Below, piece by piece: positions 1-6,842 of a stretch of DNA of 8,092 nucleotides. The DNA lies in assembly GCA_030667725.1 (NCBI GenBank), contig DAOUVH010000038.1, positions 1 to 8,092 on the forward strand, written 5' to 3'. A model generated the notes under the pieces. The model did not search any database and was not told the DNA's origin. It was given only the letters and a program-made list of their open reading frames with translations. The stretch comes from Candidatus Cloacimonadota bacterium (GTDB lineage Bacteria; Cloacimonadota; Cloacimonadia; Cloacimonadales; TCS61). The first letter of the stretch is position 1; every line of letters begins with the position of its first letter. Both the position numbers and the translations under genes were made by a program.

Positions 1-1492
1 AACCGTAAGCACCAAAGGCAAAAAGTCTTGAATTCTGTCCAAACAGATATCGCAATTCAATGTCAGACCAGCCAACACGGAAACCGGAAAAAGCAGTTTC
101 ATTAAAACCACGCAAACTTTTTGCACCACCCAATTCGTAAACCTCAAATTCTGTGAGTTGTTTATTCTCGATCACATTAGCATTAACATCAAACCCAATT
201 ACGAAATTCTTTCTAAGATCAAAGTATTTTGTCCATTTGATCTCAACCGCTTGTTTACGGAGATCTTTCTCATCCACAGAATTAAAAATGTAGTAATATT
301 TAAGATAGATTTCAGTCCCAGAAGATGGATTAAGAATATTATCCAGATCTGTCATATCCCATAATACACCAAGTTTTTTAAAGGATGATCTTTCAATAAT
401 TGCAGGTTTGATGCTGCCCGGAAAAATATCTTCCATCCCAAAAAACAAACCATAACGGTTGTAGAGATCATAATAATATATTTCACTTTCAAATTTAGAT
501 CGAATGTAGGTGGAATCAACTTCTTGCCGGTAAACCAATAGGTCTGCATTAACCGGATAACGAGAGATGCCTGATTCATGATATTTAAGTTCGATGGAAC
601 TGACATCAGCAGAAAGATGCTGCCAGTTAAGTGCAAGAGAACGGTCGGTTCCATACAGGTTCATAAACTCAAGATCGACCCAACCGGTAATACTGTTTTT
701 GCCTTCCTTAGAATTATCATAACCCAGTATTCCTGAGATCAAACTCATGCGGTCTTCTTCCACCTGAAAAAGTAATTTGCTGTGATCAAGCGGTATCAGA
801 TCGCAGTTTTTAATATATCTTTTCGTGCGAATATTATTTGCTGCCTGCTGCAATATTGCAGGAGTGATATTTCTTATTTTACCAAGTTGTGAGATCCTGA
901 TGAGAGTTTCATTACGAGTAGTTTTGTTACCTTTGAATTTGTATTCAGTGAACTGACAAAATTTGGCTTCATCAATTTTGATAAATGCAGTAAAATGTTC
1001 ATTTATATTTTTTAGACTATCAAGTTTTACATCTGCAAAAAGAAAGCCATTATCAGCATAATATTCAGCTAAGATTCTAAGCGTTCCAGCCAGCTCCAAT
1101 AAGGTAAATTCTCGTTTAGGAAGTATTGAAGATAATTTGGAATCAGTTATGTAACTGTTTCCTGTAAACTTTAAATTTGTTACCAACATCTCATTCAATT
1201 CTTCTATTTGGAAGATCACGTCAATTCTAGTGGGTGAGTGTGTGATAATTTTGGGAGCATAAACTTTAATATTAAACAATCCTTTGTTGGAATAATATTC
1301 GGAGATGTGTTTGGTATCTTTATTCAAAAGCTCTTGAGAAAAAACACTTCCAGTGTTGGATGAGATTGCAATTACAAGATCTTTGTCTGAGATAAGTTGA
1401 TTTCCCTCAAATGTTATCTCACCAATTCTGAGTTCAGCATTTAATATTGTGCAGAATAAAAGTAATAACCAGAAAAGTTTAAATTTTAACAT
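1..1492 (-). CDS. Omp85-superfamily outer-membrane protein (BamA/TamA-like), 3' end cut by window
   Basis: Translating the minus strand from the ATG at 1492 gives 497 uninterrupted codons to the left edge, so the C-terminal end is missing. Residues 1-19 form a signal peptide (MLKFKLFWLLLLF core, cleavage probably after LNA). Three POTRA-like modules follow at about 21-100, 101-177 and 178-248; the repeated cues are 'F.GN' near each start (FEGN, FTGN, FKGN) and 'YY..(K/N)G(L/F)F' in the first two. From about 249 the sequence becomes barrel-like. GGAKSLRGF at 455-463 matches the (V/I/L)RGF motif of the barrel loop L6 that defines Omp85 proteins. The family inserts or assembles outer-membrane proteins, or exports substrates across the outer membrane. 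Three POTRAs resemble TamA more than five-POTRA BamA, but orthology cannot be settled here. The start overlaps the ispG stop by 14 nt. Only a weak GAAGAG lies right before the ATG, so translation is probably coupled to ispG. A TTG three codons upstream is an alternative start. Confidence 0.9.
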   Translation of the reverse strand, partial: MLKFKLFWLLLLFCTILNAELRIGEITFEGNQLISDKDLVIAISSNTGSVFSQELLNKDTKHISEYYSNKGLFNIKVYAPKIITHSPTRIDVIFQIEELNEMLVTNLKFTGNSYITDSKLSSILPKREFTLLELAGTLRILAEYYADNGFLFADVKLDSLKNINEHFTAFIKIDEAKFCQFTEYKFKGNKTTRNETLIRISQLGKIRNITPAILQQAANNIRTKRYIKNCDLIPLDHSKLLFQVEEDRMSLISGILGYDNSKEGKNSITGWVDLEFMNLYGTDRSLALNWQHLSADVSSIELKYHESGISRYPVNADLLVYRQEVDSTYIRSKFESEIYYYDLYNRYGLFFGMEDIFPGSIKPAIIERSSFKKLGVLWDMTDLDNILNPSSGTEIYLKYYYIFNSVDEKDLRKQAVEIKWTKYFDLRKNFVIGFDVNANVIENKQLTEFEVYELGGAKSLRGFNETAFSGFRVGWSDIELRYLFGQNSRLFAFGAYG

Positions 1493-2537
1493 TCTCTTCA
1501 ATGAGTTTGATAAGTTGGGGAACTAATTCCTCTTCCTTAACTTTGCGTAAGATCTCACCTTTCTTAAAAAGCAATCCTTCATGTTTGCCGCCGGCAATGC
1601 CAAAATCAGCTATACGTGCTTCTCCCGGACCATTCACGATGCAGCCCATTACGGCAACAGAAAGATCTGTATCGGCATATTTTTCCAAAGCATCTTCCAC
1701 TCTTTTTGCCAGTGAGATAATATCAATATCCGTTCTGCCGCAAGTGGGGCAGGAGATAATTTCCAAACCTTTACGAAGATGAAGTGCTTTAAGGATCTCT
1801 TTTGCAACCACGATCTCTTTTACCGGATCGGCAGTTAACGAAACACGTAGAGTATCACCAATTCCTTGAGCCAGTAAAGAACCAATGCCAATAGAAGATT
1901 TTATGGTTCCGCTAAATTCTGTTCCTGCTTCGGTTACTCCCAGATGAAGCGGATAATCAGTTTTAGAAGAGAGTAGTTCATATGACTCAATAGTTAAGGG
2001 AACTGATGATGCTTTCACCGAGATCTTGATCTCATGATAATTCGCCTTTTCCAGAATGGCAACGTGTTCCAAAGCGCTTTCTACAATACCTACGGCAGAA
2101 ACTCCATATTTCTTCAATTTTTCTTTAGAAAGCGAGCCGCTATTCACACCAATACGAATGGGGATTTTCCTTTCTCTGGCTGCATCAACAACCTTTAGAA
2201 CATTCTGTTCACTGCCGATATTTCCCGGATTCAAACGCAATCCATCTACACCGGCTTTGATTGAAGCAATTGCAAGTTTATAATCAAAGTGAATATCTGC
2301 AATAATTGGAATTGAAATTTGTTGTTTTATCTGTTTTATTGCCTCGGCTGAAGTTAAATCTGGAACGGCAACCCGTACTAAATCACAACCGGCAATCGCC
2401 AACTCTTTGATCTGTTGAACGGTAACTTTTACATATGCTGTTTTTGTAGTGGTCATAGATTGTATTGAAATGGGATTATCACCACCAATAGCTACATTGC
2501 CAACCTGAATAATTCTGGTTTTTTTTCTAGTTATCAT
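1479..2537 (-). CDS. ispG: 4-hydroxy-3-methylbut-2-en-1-yl diphosphate synthase IspG (GcpE)
   Basis: IspG is a cytoplasmic [4Fe-4S] enzyme that reductively converts 2-C-methyl-D-erythritol 2,4-cyclodiphosphate to HMBPP, the penultimate step of the MEP pathway to isoprenoids. The 352-residue product has the compact bacterial two-domain form without the extra insert of plant-type enzymes. The N-terminal TIM-barrel part shows GGDNPISIQSMTTTKT (18-33), the DIHFDYKLA region (81-89), RLNPGNIG (101-108) and RIGVNSGSL (128-136). The C-terminal cluster domain shows SCPTCGR (262-268) and GCIVNGPGEA (298-307). By analogy with characterised IspG, C263, C266, C299 and E306 are the likely iron-sulfur ligands, and all are present. 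The ATG at 2537 is preceded by GGAGAA with 6 nt spacing, which fixes the start. It is the first gene of the minus-strand pair and overlaps the Omp85 gene downstream by 14 nt. No sign of damage. Confidence 0.98.
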   Translation of the reverse strand: MITRKKTRIIQVGNVAIGGDNPISIQSMTTTKTAYVKVTVQQIKELAIAGCDLVRVAVPDLTSAEAIKQIKQQISIPIIADIHFDYKLAIASIKAGVDGLRLNPGNIGSEQNVLKVVDAARERKIPIRIGVNSGSLSKEKLKKYGVSAVGIVESALEHVAILEKANYHEIKISVKASSVPLTIESYELLSSKTDYPLHLGVTEAGTEFSGTIKSSIGIGSLLAQGIGDTLRVSLTADPVKEIVVAKEILKALHLRKGLEIISCPTCGRTDIDIISLAKRVEDALEKYADTDLSVAVMGCIVNGPGEARIADFGIAGGKHEGLLFKKGEILRKVKEEELVPQLIKLIEENVKI

Positions 2538-2543
2538 TATAAA

Positions 2544-2549
2544 TTCTCC
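2544..2549 (-). promoter_or_regulatory. ribosome-binding site of ispG
   Basis: The minus strand reads GGAGAA followed by 6 nt and the ATG at 2537. It is the best Shine-Dalgarno match in the window and decides the ispG start. It also forms part of one arm of the inverted repeat 2542-2560/2588-2604. Confidence 0.85.
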
Positions 2550-2557
2550 AATAATAT

Positions 2558-2587
2558 TTCATAAGAATACTTAATGAATTAGGTCAA
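2558..2587 (-). promoter_or_regulatory. possible ispG promoter
   Basis: The minus strand reads TTGACC (2587-2582), an 18-nt spacer and TATGAA (2563-2558), a fair match to a housekeeping -35/-10 pair. It predicts a very short leader of about 14 nt that still contains GGAGAA. The spacer is longer than ideal and the region is AT-rich, so chance matches are likely. Promoter consensus in this lineage is not known to me. Confidence 0.28.
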
Positions 2588-2641
2588 GAAATAAATGGAG
2601 AATTACTAAAGAAAAAACTGATATGGCAAAGTTCAAAAAAA

Positions 2642-2658
2642 ATGAAACTTAATTTCAT
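2642..2658. repeat. short palindrome in the divergent promoter region
   Basis: ATGAAA (2642-2647), a 5-nt spacer CTTAA and TTTCAT (2653-2658) form a perfect 6-bp inverted repeat about 18 bp upstream of the possible -35 of the plus-strand pair. The size fits a repressor or activator half-site pair. In such AT-rich DNA it may also be chance. Confidence 0.25.
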
Positions 2659-2675
2659 CAACAAACAGAAAAATC

Positions 2676-2705
2676 TTGACTTATGACTTTCTAAACACAT
2701 TTAAG
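2676..2705 (+). promoter_or_regulatory. possible promoter of the plus-strand pair
   Basis: TTGACT (2676-2681), an 18-nt spacer and TTTAAG (2700-2705; four of six match TATAAT) lie just before the gene at 2723. A start near 2712 would give a leader of about 11 nt including GAGAGGA. Geometry is plausible and the divergent arrangement with ispG requires a promoter somewhere here, but the -10 is weak. Confidence 0.28.
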
Positions 2706-2722
2706 AAGAAGAGAGGATAATT

Positions 2723-3238
2723 ATGAAAACAATTGATTCTCTAAAGTTCTTACAGAGCAAAATCGGAGGTGAGTTAGATTATGTAGCTGCAGCAGGAACA
2801 GAACGTTGGAAAATTGATATTCCAAGGTTATTATTTGAATTTAATGATGAACATGTAAGATTTGAGATAAAAAATAAAACCGAATTATTCATAAATGTTT
2901 ACACGGTACCTCCGCATTTCCTCAAAATCCGACATGAGAACTTCGCTACGAAATTACTGGATAAGGTGCATCTACATTCCGAAATTAAAATTGGTGATGA
3001 AGAATTTGATGATAAGTATATTATCGAATTCGCAATTCCCGAGATTGCCAGCAAAACTATGACCGCAGAGTTTAAAAATTGCATTCTAAATTTAGAACCA
3101 TTCAAAATATTCCAAATGACAAAACGTGATTACATATTACTCAAGGATATAAATAAGCATTACGATGTGGATAATGCTGAGGAAGATATTAAGAATATGG
3201 TGAATATTGTGAAGATTTGTGGAAAGATTTGGGGATAA
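2723..3238 (+). CDS. uncharacterised cytoplasmic protein, 171 aa
   Basis: I do not recognise the family with confidence. GAGAGGA at 2711-2717 precedes the ATG by 5 nt, a sound start. There is no signal peptide and no membrane segment, so a cytoplasmic location is expected. The composition is charged, with two cysteines (C120, C166). An N-terminal helix (about 3-15) is followed by several likely beta strands. The central stretch GDEEFDDKYIIEF (91-103), then a helix-like PEIASKTMTAEF, resembles the 'G...FD..F.V......A' pattern seen in various uncharacterised proteins, including DUF3137-like ones; this is a weak resemblance only. The end overlaps the ribosome-binding site of the C25 peptidase gene, which starts 6 nt later, so the two are almost certainly co-transcribed and coupled. 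A link to the peptidase (regulation or export) is possible but nothing in the sequence proves it. Confidence 0.85.
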   Translation: MKTIDSLKFLQSKIGGELDYVAAAGTERWKIDIPRLLFEFNDEHVRFEIKNKTELFINVYTVPPHFLKIRHENFATKLLDKVHLHSEIKIGDEEFDDKYIIEFAIPEIASKTMTAEFKNCILNLEPFKIFQMTKRDYILLKDINKHYDVDNAEEDIKNMVNIVKICGKIWG

Positions 3239-3244
3239 TAAGAT

Positions 3245-6200
3245 ATGAAAAGGATCTTATTCGTTTTCTGTCTAATCTTATACACTTTATTAGTCAGTTT
3301 GGAAATTACAATCAGTAATTCGGTTCCGGAAATCTCCGAAGACAGAGGTTTTACGAAAGTTTCCTTTGAAGATTCGTTTTTCCCTCAAAATGAGGGTGAA
3401 CCTGCTGTTCCGGTAAGATCAATTTTTTTTGGAATTCCTGCAGATAAAAAAATACTAAGTATTAATGTTGATGGAAAAAATGAAAATCAGATTATCTTGA
3501 ATTCAACAATAATTCCCGTTCAAAGAAACGTTCCGCTTAGTTATAAAGGTGAAATTCCATTTATCGCTGTGTATCGCGAACAAGGTCAAGGTCAAGGTGG
3601 CGTTTTTCCTGAAGATTTAATTTATAACTTCGGTTCGGGTATTTGTGGAAATACAAATATTGGTTACATTTCTTTTTATTCCGGAACTTACAAACCAACC
3701 CAGAATGAATTTACATATTATGAAGAAATTATGTTTGATATTGAATTTGAAAATAATCCAAGAAATGAGATATATCCCGGCAATTACACTTCCGAACAAG
3801 TTCTCAAATCGCTGAATATTTCTAACAATTCCAGAACAACGGATATCAAATATTTACTTATCACACCCGAAAGTTTTGCAGATGAATACGAGACACTCAT
3901 GGAATTTCGCAGAATTCAAGGAGTGGAAACTTTTATTGAAACTGTGGAAAACATAGAACAAAATCATCAAGGGATAGATCTGCAGGAAAAAATCAGAAAC
4001 TGCATAATCAGTATGTACGAAGAGCATTCGATCTCCTTTGTTACCTTAGGCGCAGATACAGATGCAATCCCGAGCAGGACTGCTTTTGCCTTCGATTGCG
4101 AATATGGCTTGTATGACGATGAAAACGAAATTAGAGCAGATATGTATTATTCTTGTTTGAACGGTAACTGGAATGCCGATGGAGATGAAATATATGGTGA
4201 GGAAGAAGACGAAGTTGATTTTTTCCCTGAAGTTTTTGTTGGTAGAATTTCTGCAAATACCCAAGGAGAAGTTACAGATTATATTTCGCGCCTGATAGCT
4301 TACGAAAAAGGTGAGCACGAAGATTATTCCAAAGCCGGTGGATTATCGATGGAACTTTGGGAAGGATCTGACAGTGAAGTTTGTCAGCAATATATTTATG
4401 AACGATATTTTCCTGAATTTTATAACATAACACTTTTATACGATGATGAAAATACAATGGAAAATGCCTATGCTTTGTTGAATCAAAATATGAACATCGT
4501 TCAGCATACCGGTCATGCAGGAAAAACAGCACTGTCATTGGAAGACGGGTCCATCAGAACAACTAACCTGTATAATCTGGAAAATGAGTACGGTGGGATA
4601 TTTTATTCTATCGGTTGCTGGTCTGCAGCTTTAGATTATGGTTCCATCGGAGAGGTTCTGGTAATGGCGGAAAATAAAGGTCAGCTGGCTTACATCGGAA
4701 ATTCCCGGTATGGTTGGGGAGCTCCGGCAGCTTCCGGATTCGGCTTTTCCGAATTCTTCCAAAAAGAATTTTTCAAACAGATATTTTGGAATGATATCAC
4801 TGTCATTTCAGAAACAAATGCACTGCAAAAATTGCCTTTCATTCCGTATTTCGGTGGAACTTCTGTTTATAAATGGTGCGCTTATCAATTGAATGAAGTC
4901 GGTGATTCCTATTTCAATTTGATTAATGAAACCCCGAAAGAATTAGACTACAGTATAGAAATTTCTGATGATCTGCATTTCGTTGTAACTTCCAACGGAA
5001 TTCCCGTAGAAGATGTAATAATAACTGTAAGTGAAGATCAAACGACAACGAATGCTAACGGAGAAGCAATAATTATAAACTCAGCTGAAATAGCATATTT
5101 GTACAAATACGGTTATAAGACTGTAGAAATAAATTTAAGTGAATATCAACCGGTACCATTTATTGGAGATATTTCAGGGAATACTTTAGTTTCACAAGAA
5201 CAGACATTCTGGATAAGTTCAGTTTTGCATAATCCAACAAATGAAAATTTCAATTTTTCGGTGGAGTATGAATTCGATGAAGATGAAATATCGATTTCCA
5301 ATACTTCATACACATCGAGTGTTGATGCAAATTCAAATATAGATTTAAATGCTGTTACAGGTTATATTCTTCCGATTGAAGAATCATATCAAATGGAAAG
5401 GGGAAAAGAGATTACGATAATTCAAAACATTTATAATGAAAATAGTGAGTTAGTAACTGAAAGCACGATAATATTCACGATCCTTGCTCCTGAAGTTTCT
5501 TTATATTTTGTAGAGAATCCTGAAAATATTTTGCCCGGAAGCAATGTGCAGTTTAATTTTGAATTTATTAATCCCGGTGATTTCACATTAGATTATCTGA
5601 ACATAAATTTCTTATCAGGTAGTGAGTTTTTCACTTTTGAAGAAACTGAAGCAATGTTTGAAGATCCGATAATGACTGGAGAAACAGTAACTCTGGAAAA
5701 TTGGATGATGACCGTTTCAGAAGATACTCCTGCAGATTACGTAGGAAGTTATACAATTGAGATTGAGACAGGAATAAATTCCGGAACTTATGTATTTACA
5801 TTTTCAGAAGAAGTAATCTTACCTATCGGAATTCTTTCCTGGTCGGATGATTTTGAAGATGGCTTGAATTGGGATTGCCCCGCAGAATGGCAAATTGTTC
5901 AAACCTATGCTAACAGCGGGGAATCATCTTTTTCCTGCCGTCCAAGTGAGACGGGAACCTACGCAGCTATTGCACCATCTTTTGTGTATACCCAAGATCT
6001 GGAGCTTTCTTTCAATTACAGATTCAAAATGCCGATGTACGGAAATGACGGCGTGTTCTTTATTTTGGAATACAATGATATCGTTGATACGCTGATATTC
6101 CTCGGTGCAGGCGGAGCACTTCCGAACGATAAAGGACCTTCGCGAACACCGGAAATTTATATAGAAGGAGATTGGGTCGAATATATTCTGAATCTGGATG

Positions 6201-6649
6201 AGCTGATGCTCGATGAACTTGAGATTGGAACAGTGATGACCTTTAAACTAAAATTCAATTATGCAGAAGAGATAATTAATTTCAATCAGTATGGTTCGAT
6301 GAGCGAGATCGGTGTATTTATCGATGATTTTTATTTGGGCGATGGAACTCAAGTAGATGAAGACCCTGAATTTGTAGAGGGGATTTTGTATGCTTTCCCA
6401 AATCCTGTATATTCTGGAGAGATCTTGAATATTGCTCTTTCGATTCCGAACCAAAATGATCTTACAGTAAAAATATACAACATCAAAGGTCAATTTGTAA
6501 AAGAGATCGATCAGGGAAATAACCAAAGCGGTATGGTCTACTGGGATTTGAAAGATGAAAACAATAAACGAGTTTCATCCGGATTGTATTTTATAAAAGC
6601 TAAAAGCGGAAATATAGTTTTAACGAAGAAAGTGGTATTGATAAAATAA
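3245..6649 (+). CDS. secreted gingipain-like C25 cysteine peptidase with type IX sorting domain
   Basis: The 1134-residue protein has a signal-peptide-like N-terminus (MKRILFVFCLILYTLLVSL). A C25-type propeptide region at about 30-190 includes EGEPAVPVRSIFFGIP. The catalytic domain, about 200-520, has DFFPEVFVGRIS (325-336), the histidine motif QHTGHAG (420-426, catalytic H424 expected) and SIGCWSAA (455-462, nucleophile C458 expected), so both catalytic residues are present. After it come a small beta-sandwich module (about 575-632), two Ig/CARDB-like stretches (about 636-860), a jelly-roll or MAM-like module opening SDDFEDGLNWDC (866-1032), and a type A sorting domain (about 1046-1134) with AFPNPV, IYNIKGQ and VSSGLYF. 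In known systems the sorting domain directs transport by the type IX machinery and attachment to the cell surface. The likely ribosome-binding site GGGGA lies in the end of the upstream gene. Substrate is unknown. The stop codon lies at the edge of the TA-flanked element. Confidence 0.93.
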   Translation: MKRILFVFCLILYTLLVSLEITISNSVPEISEDRGFTKVSFEDSFFPQNEGEPAVPVRSIFFGIPADKKILSINVDGKNENQIILNSTIIPVQRNVPLSYKGEIPFIAVYREQGQGQGGVFPEDLIYNFGSGICGNTNIGYISFYSGTYKPTQNEFTYYEEIMFDIEFENNPRNEIYPGNYTSEQVLKSLNISNNSRTTDIKYLLITPESFADEYETLMEFRRIQGVETFIETVENIEQNHQGIDLQEKIRNCIISMYEEHSISFVTLGADTDAIPSRTAFAFDCEYGLYDDENEIRADMYYSCLNGNWNADGDEIYGEEEDEVDFFPEVFVGRISANTQGEVTDYISRLIAYEKGEHEDYSKAGGLSMELWEGSDSEVCQQYIYERYFPEFYNITLLYDDENTMENAYALLNQNMNIVQHTGHAGKTALSLEDGSIRTTNLYNLENEYGGIFYSIGCWSAALDYGSIGEVLVMAENKGQLAYIGNSRYGWGAPAASGFGFSEFFQKEFFKQIFWNDITVISETNALQKLPFIPYFGGTSVYKWCAYQLNEVGDSYFNLINETPKELDYSIEISDDLHFVVTSNGIPVEDVIITVSEDQTTTNANGEAIIINSAEIAYLYKYGYKTVEINLSEYQPVPFIGDISGNTLVSQEQTFWISSVLHNPTNENFNFSVEYEFDEDEISISNTSYTSSVDANSNIDLNAVTGYILPIEESYQMERGKEITIIQNIYNENSELVTESTIIFTILAPEVSLYFVENPENILPGSNVQFNFEFINPGDFTLDYLNINFLSGSEFFTFEETEAMFEDPIMTGETVTLENWMMTVSEDTPADYVGSYTIEIETGINSGTYVFTFSEEVILPIGILSWSDDFEDGLNWDCPAEWQIVQTYANSGESSFSCRPSETGTYAAIAPSFVYTQDLELSFNYRFKMPMYGNDGVFFILEYNDIVDTLIFLGAGGALPNDKGPSRTPEIYIEGDWVEYILNLDELMLDELEIGTVMTFKLKFNYAEEIINFNQYGSMSEIGVFIDDFYLGDGTQVDEDPEFVEGILYAFPNPVYSGEILNIALSIPNQNDLTVKIYNIKGQFVKEIDQGNNQSGMVYWDLKDENNKRVSSGLYFIKAKSGNIVLTKKVVLIK
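3581..3598 (+). repeat. triple CAAGGT hexanucleotide repeat inside the peptidase gene
   Basis: Three perfect tandem CAAGGT units encode the low-complexity stretch EQGQGQGG (residues 112-119) in the propeptide region. A whole hexanucleotide keeps the reading frame, so copy-number slippage would lengthen or shorten the loop by two residues without breaking the protein. Confidence 0.7.
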
Positions 6650-6661
6650 CGCCGGGCGTGC

Positions 6662-6735
6662 CTCGTCATCTTGCCATAAGCATTGGATTTGATTTTTCAA
6701 ATCCTGATGCGATTAGCAAGATGATAAAAGACGAG
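6662..6735. repeat. long imperfect hairpin inside the TA-flanked element
   Basis: Paired segments from outside in: CTCGTC (6662-6667) with GACGAG (6730-6735); ATCTTGC (6668-6674) with GCAAGAT (6716-6722), leaving a 7-nt bulge; a symmetrical 5x5 internal loop; GCAT (6680-6683) with ATGC (6707-6710); and GGATTTGA (6685-6692) with TCAAATCC (6697-6704) closing a TTTT loop. That is 25 base pairs in a 74-nt span. There is no following T-run, so it is not a standard intrinsic terminator. Confidence 0.75.
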
Positions 6736-6761
6736 CAAATAAAAAGTCAAGGGTTGTCTAT

Positions 6762-6783
6762 TTGCGAGTCCCCGTGGACGCAA
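6762..6783. repeat. small hairpin inside the TA-flanked element
   Basis: TTGC (6762-6765) pairs with GCAA (6780-6783) and GTCC (6768-6771) with GGAC (6776-6779), with a GA bulge and a CCGT loop. An alternative pairing of TATTTGC (6759-6765) with GCAAATA (6735-6741) would compete with it. The 9-mer TTGCGAGTC here (6762-6770) recurs exactly at 6812-6820. Confidence 0.5.
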
Positions 6784-6805
6784 TTTTAAACGATGTTCCG
6801 CTTTG

Positions 6806-6831
6806 ATACTGTTGCGAGTCTTTTACAGTGT
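6806..6831. repeat. third internal hairpin of the TA-flanked element
   Basis: ATACTGT (6806-6812) pairs with ACAGTGT (6825-6831), with one T-G wobble, around a 12-nt loop. It abuts the right terminal repeat at 6832, so the element can fold as a closed outer stem enclosing three stem-loops. Confidence 0.45.
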
Positions 6832-6842
6832 CACGCCCGGCG

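Larger units (their letters stand above)
2542..2604 (-). promoter_or_regulatory. inverted repeat covering the ispG ribosome-binding site
   Basis: On the plus strand AATTCTCCA (2542-2550) and TGGAGAATT (2596-2604) are perfect 9-bp reverse complements. Just inside them TATTTC (2555-2560) and GAAATA (2588-2593) pair as a further 6 bp, separated by a 4/2-nt internal loop. The central spacer is 27 nt. In an ispG transcript starting upstream of 2604 the distal arm would be GAAATA..TGGAGAATT, which contains the Shine-Dalgarno GGAGAA, so folding would hide it. If transcription starts nearer the gene, the same repeat could be a DNA operator. The repeat is seen directly; either regulatory role is inference. 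Confidence 0.5.

Noticed and set aside
352..654. Minus-strand open frame of 100 codons with membrane-like residues
   Set aside because: It is an out-of-phase shadow of the Omp85 gene, whose frame is open throughout and has clear family motifs.
2056..2283. Plus-strand open frame of 75 codons (and a similar one at 1501-1782)
   Set aside because: Antisense to ispG, whose conserved motifs cover the same positions.
4046..4538. Minus-strand frames of about 90 codons
   Set aside because: Antisense shadows of the C25 catalytic domain, with no start signal or recognisable protein features.
3245..6649. Identification of the C25 protein as the type IX sortase PorU
   Set aside because: The total length is similar, but the catalytic His and Cys lie near 424 and 458, much earlier than in PorU, and the protein carries beta modules and a type A sorting domain typical of cargo.
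6662..6735. Intrinsic terminator, or tRNA-like gene, from the long hairpin
   Set aside because: No T-run follows on either strand, and there is no anticodon arm, T-loop motif or CCA-type end; the fold is one long hairpin rather than a cloverleaf.
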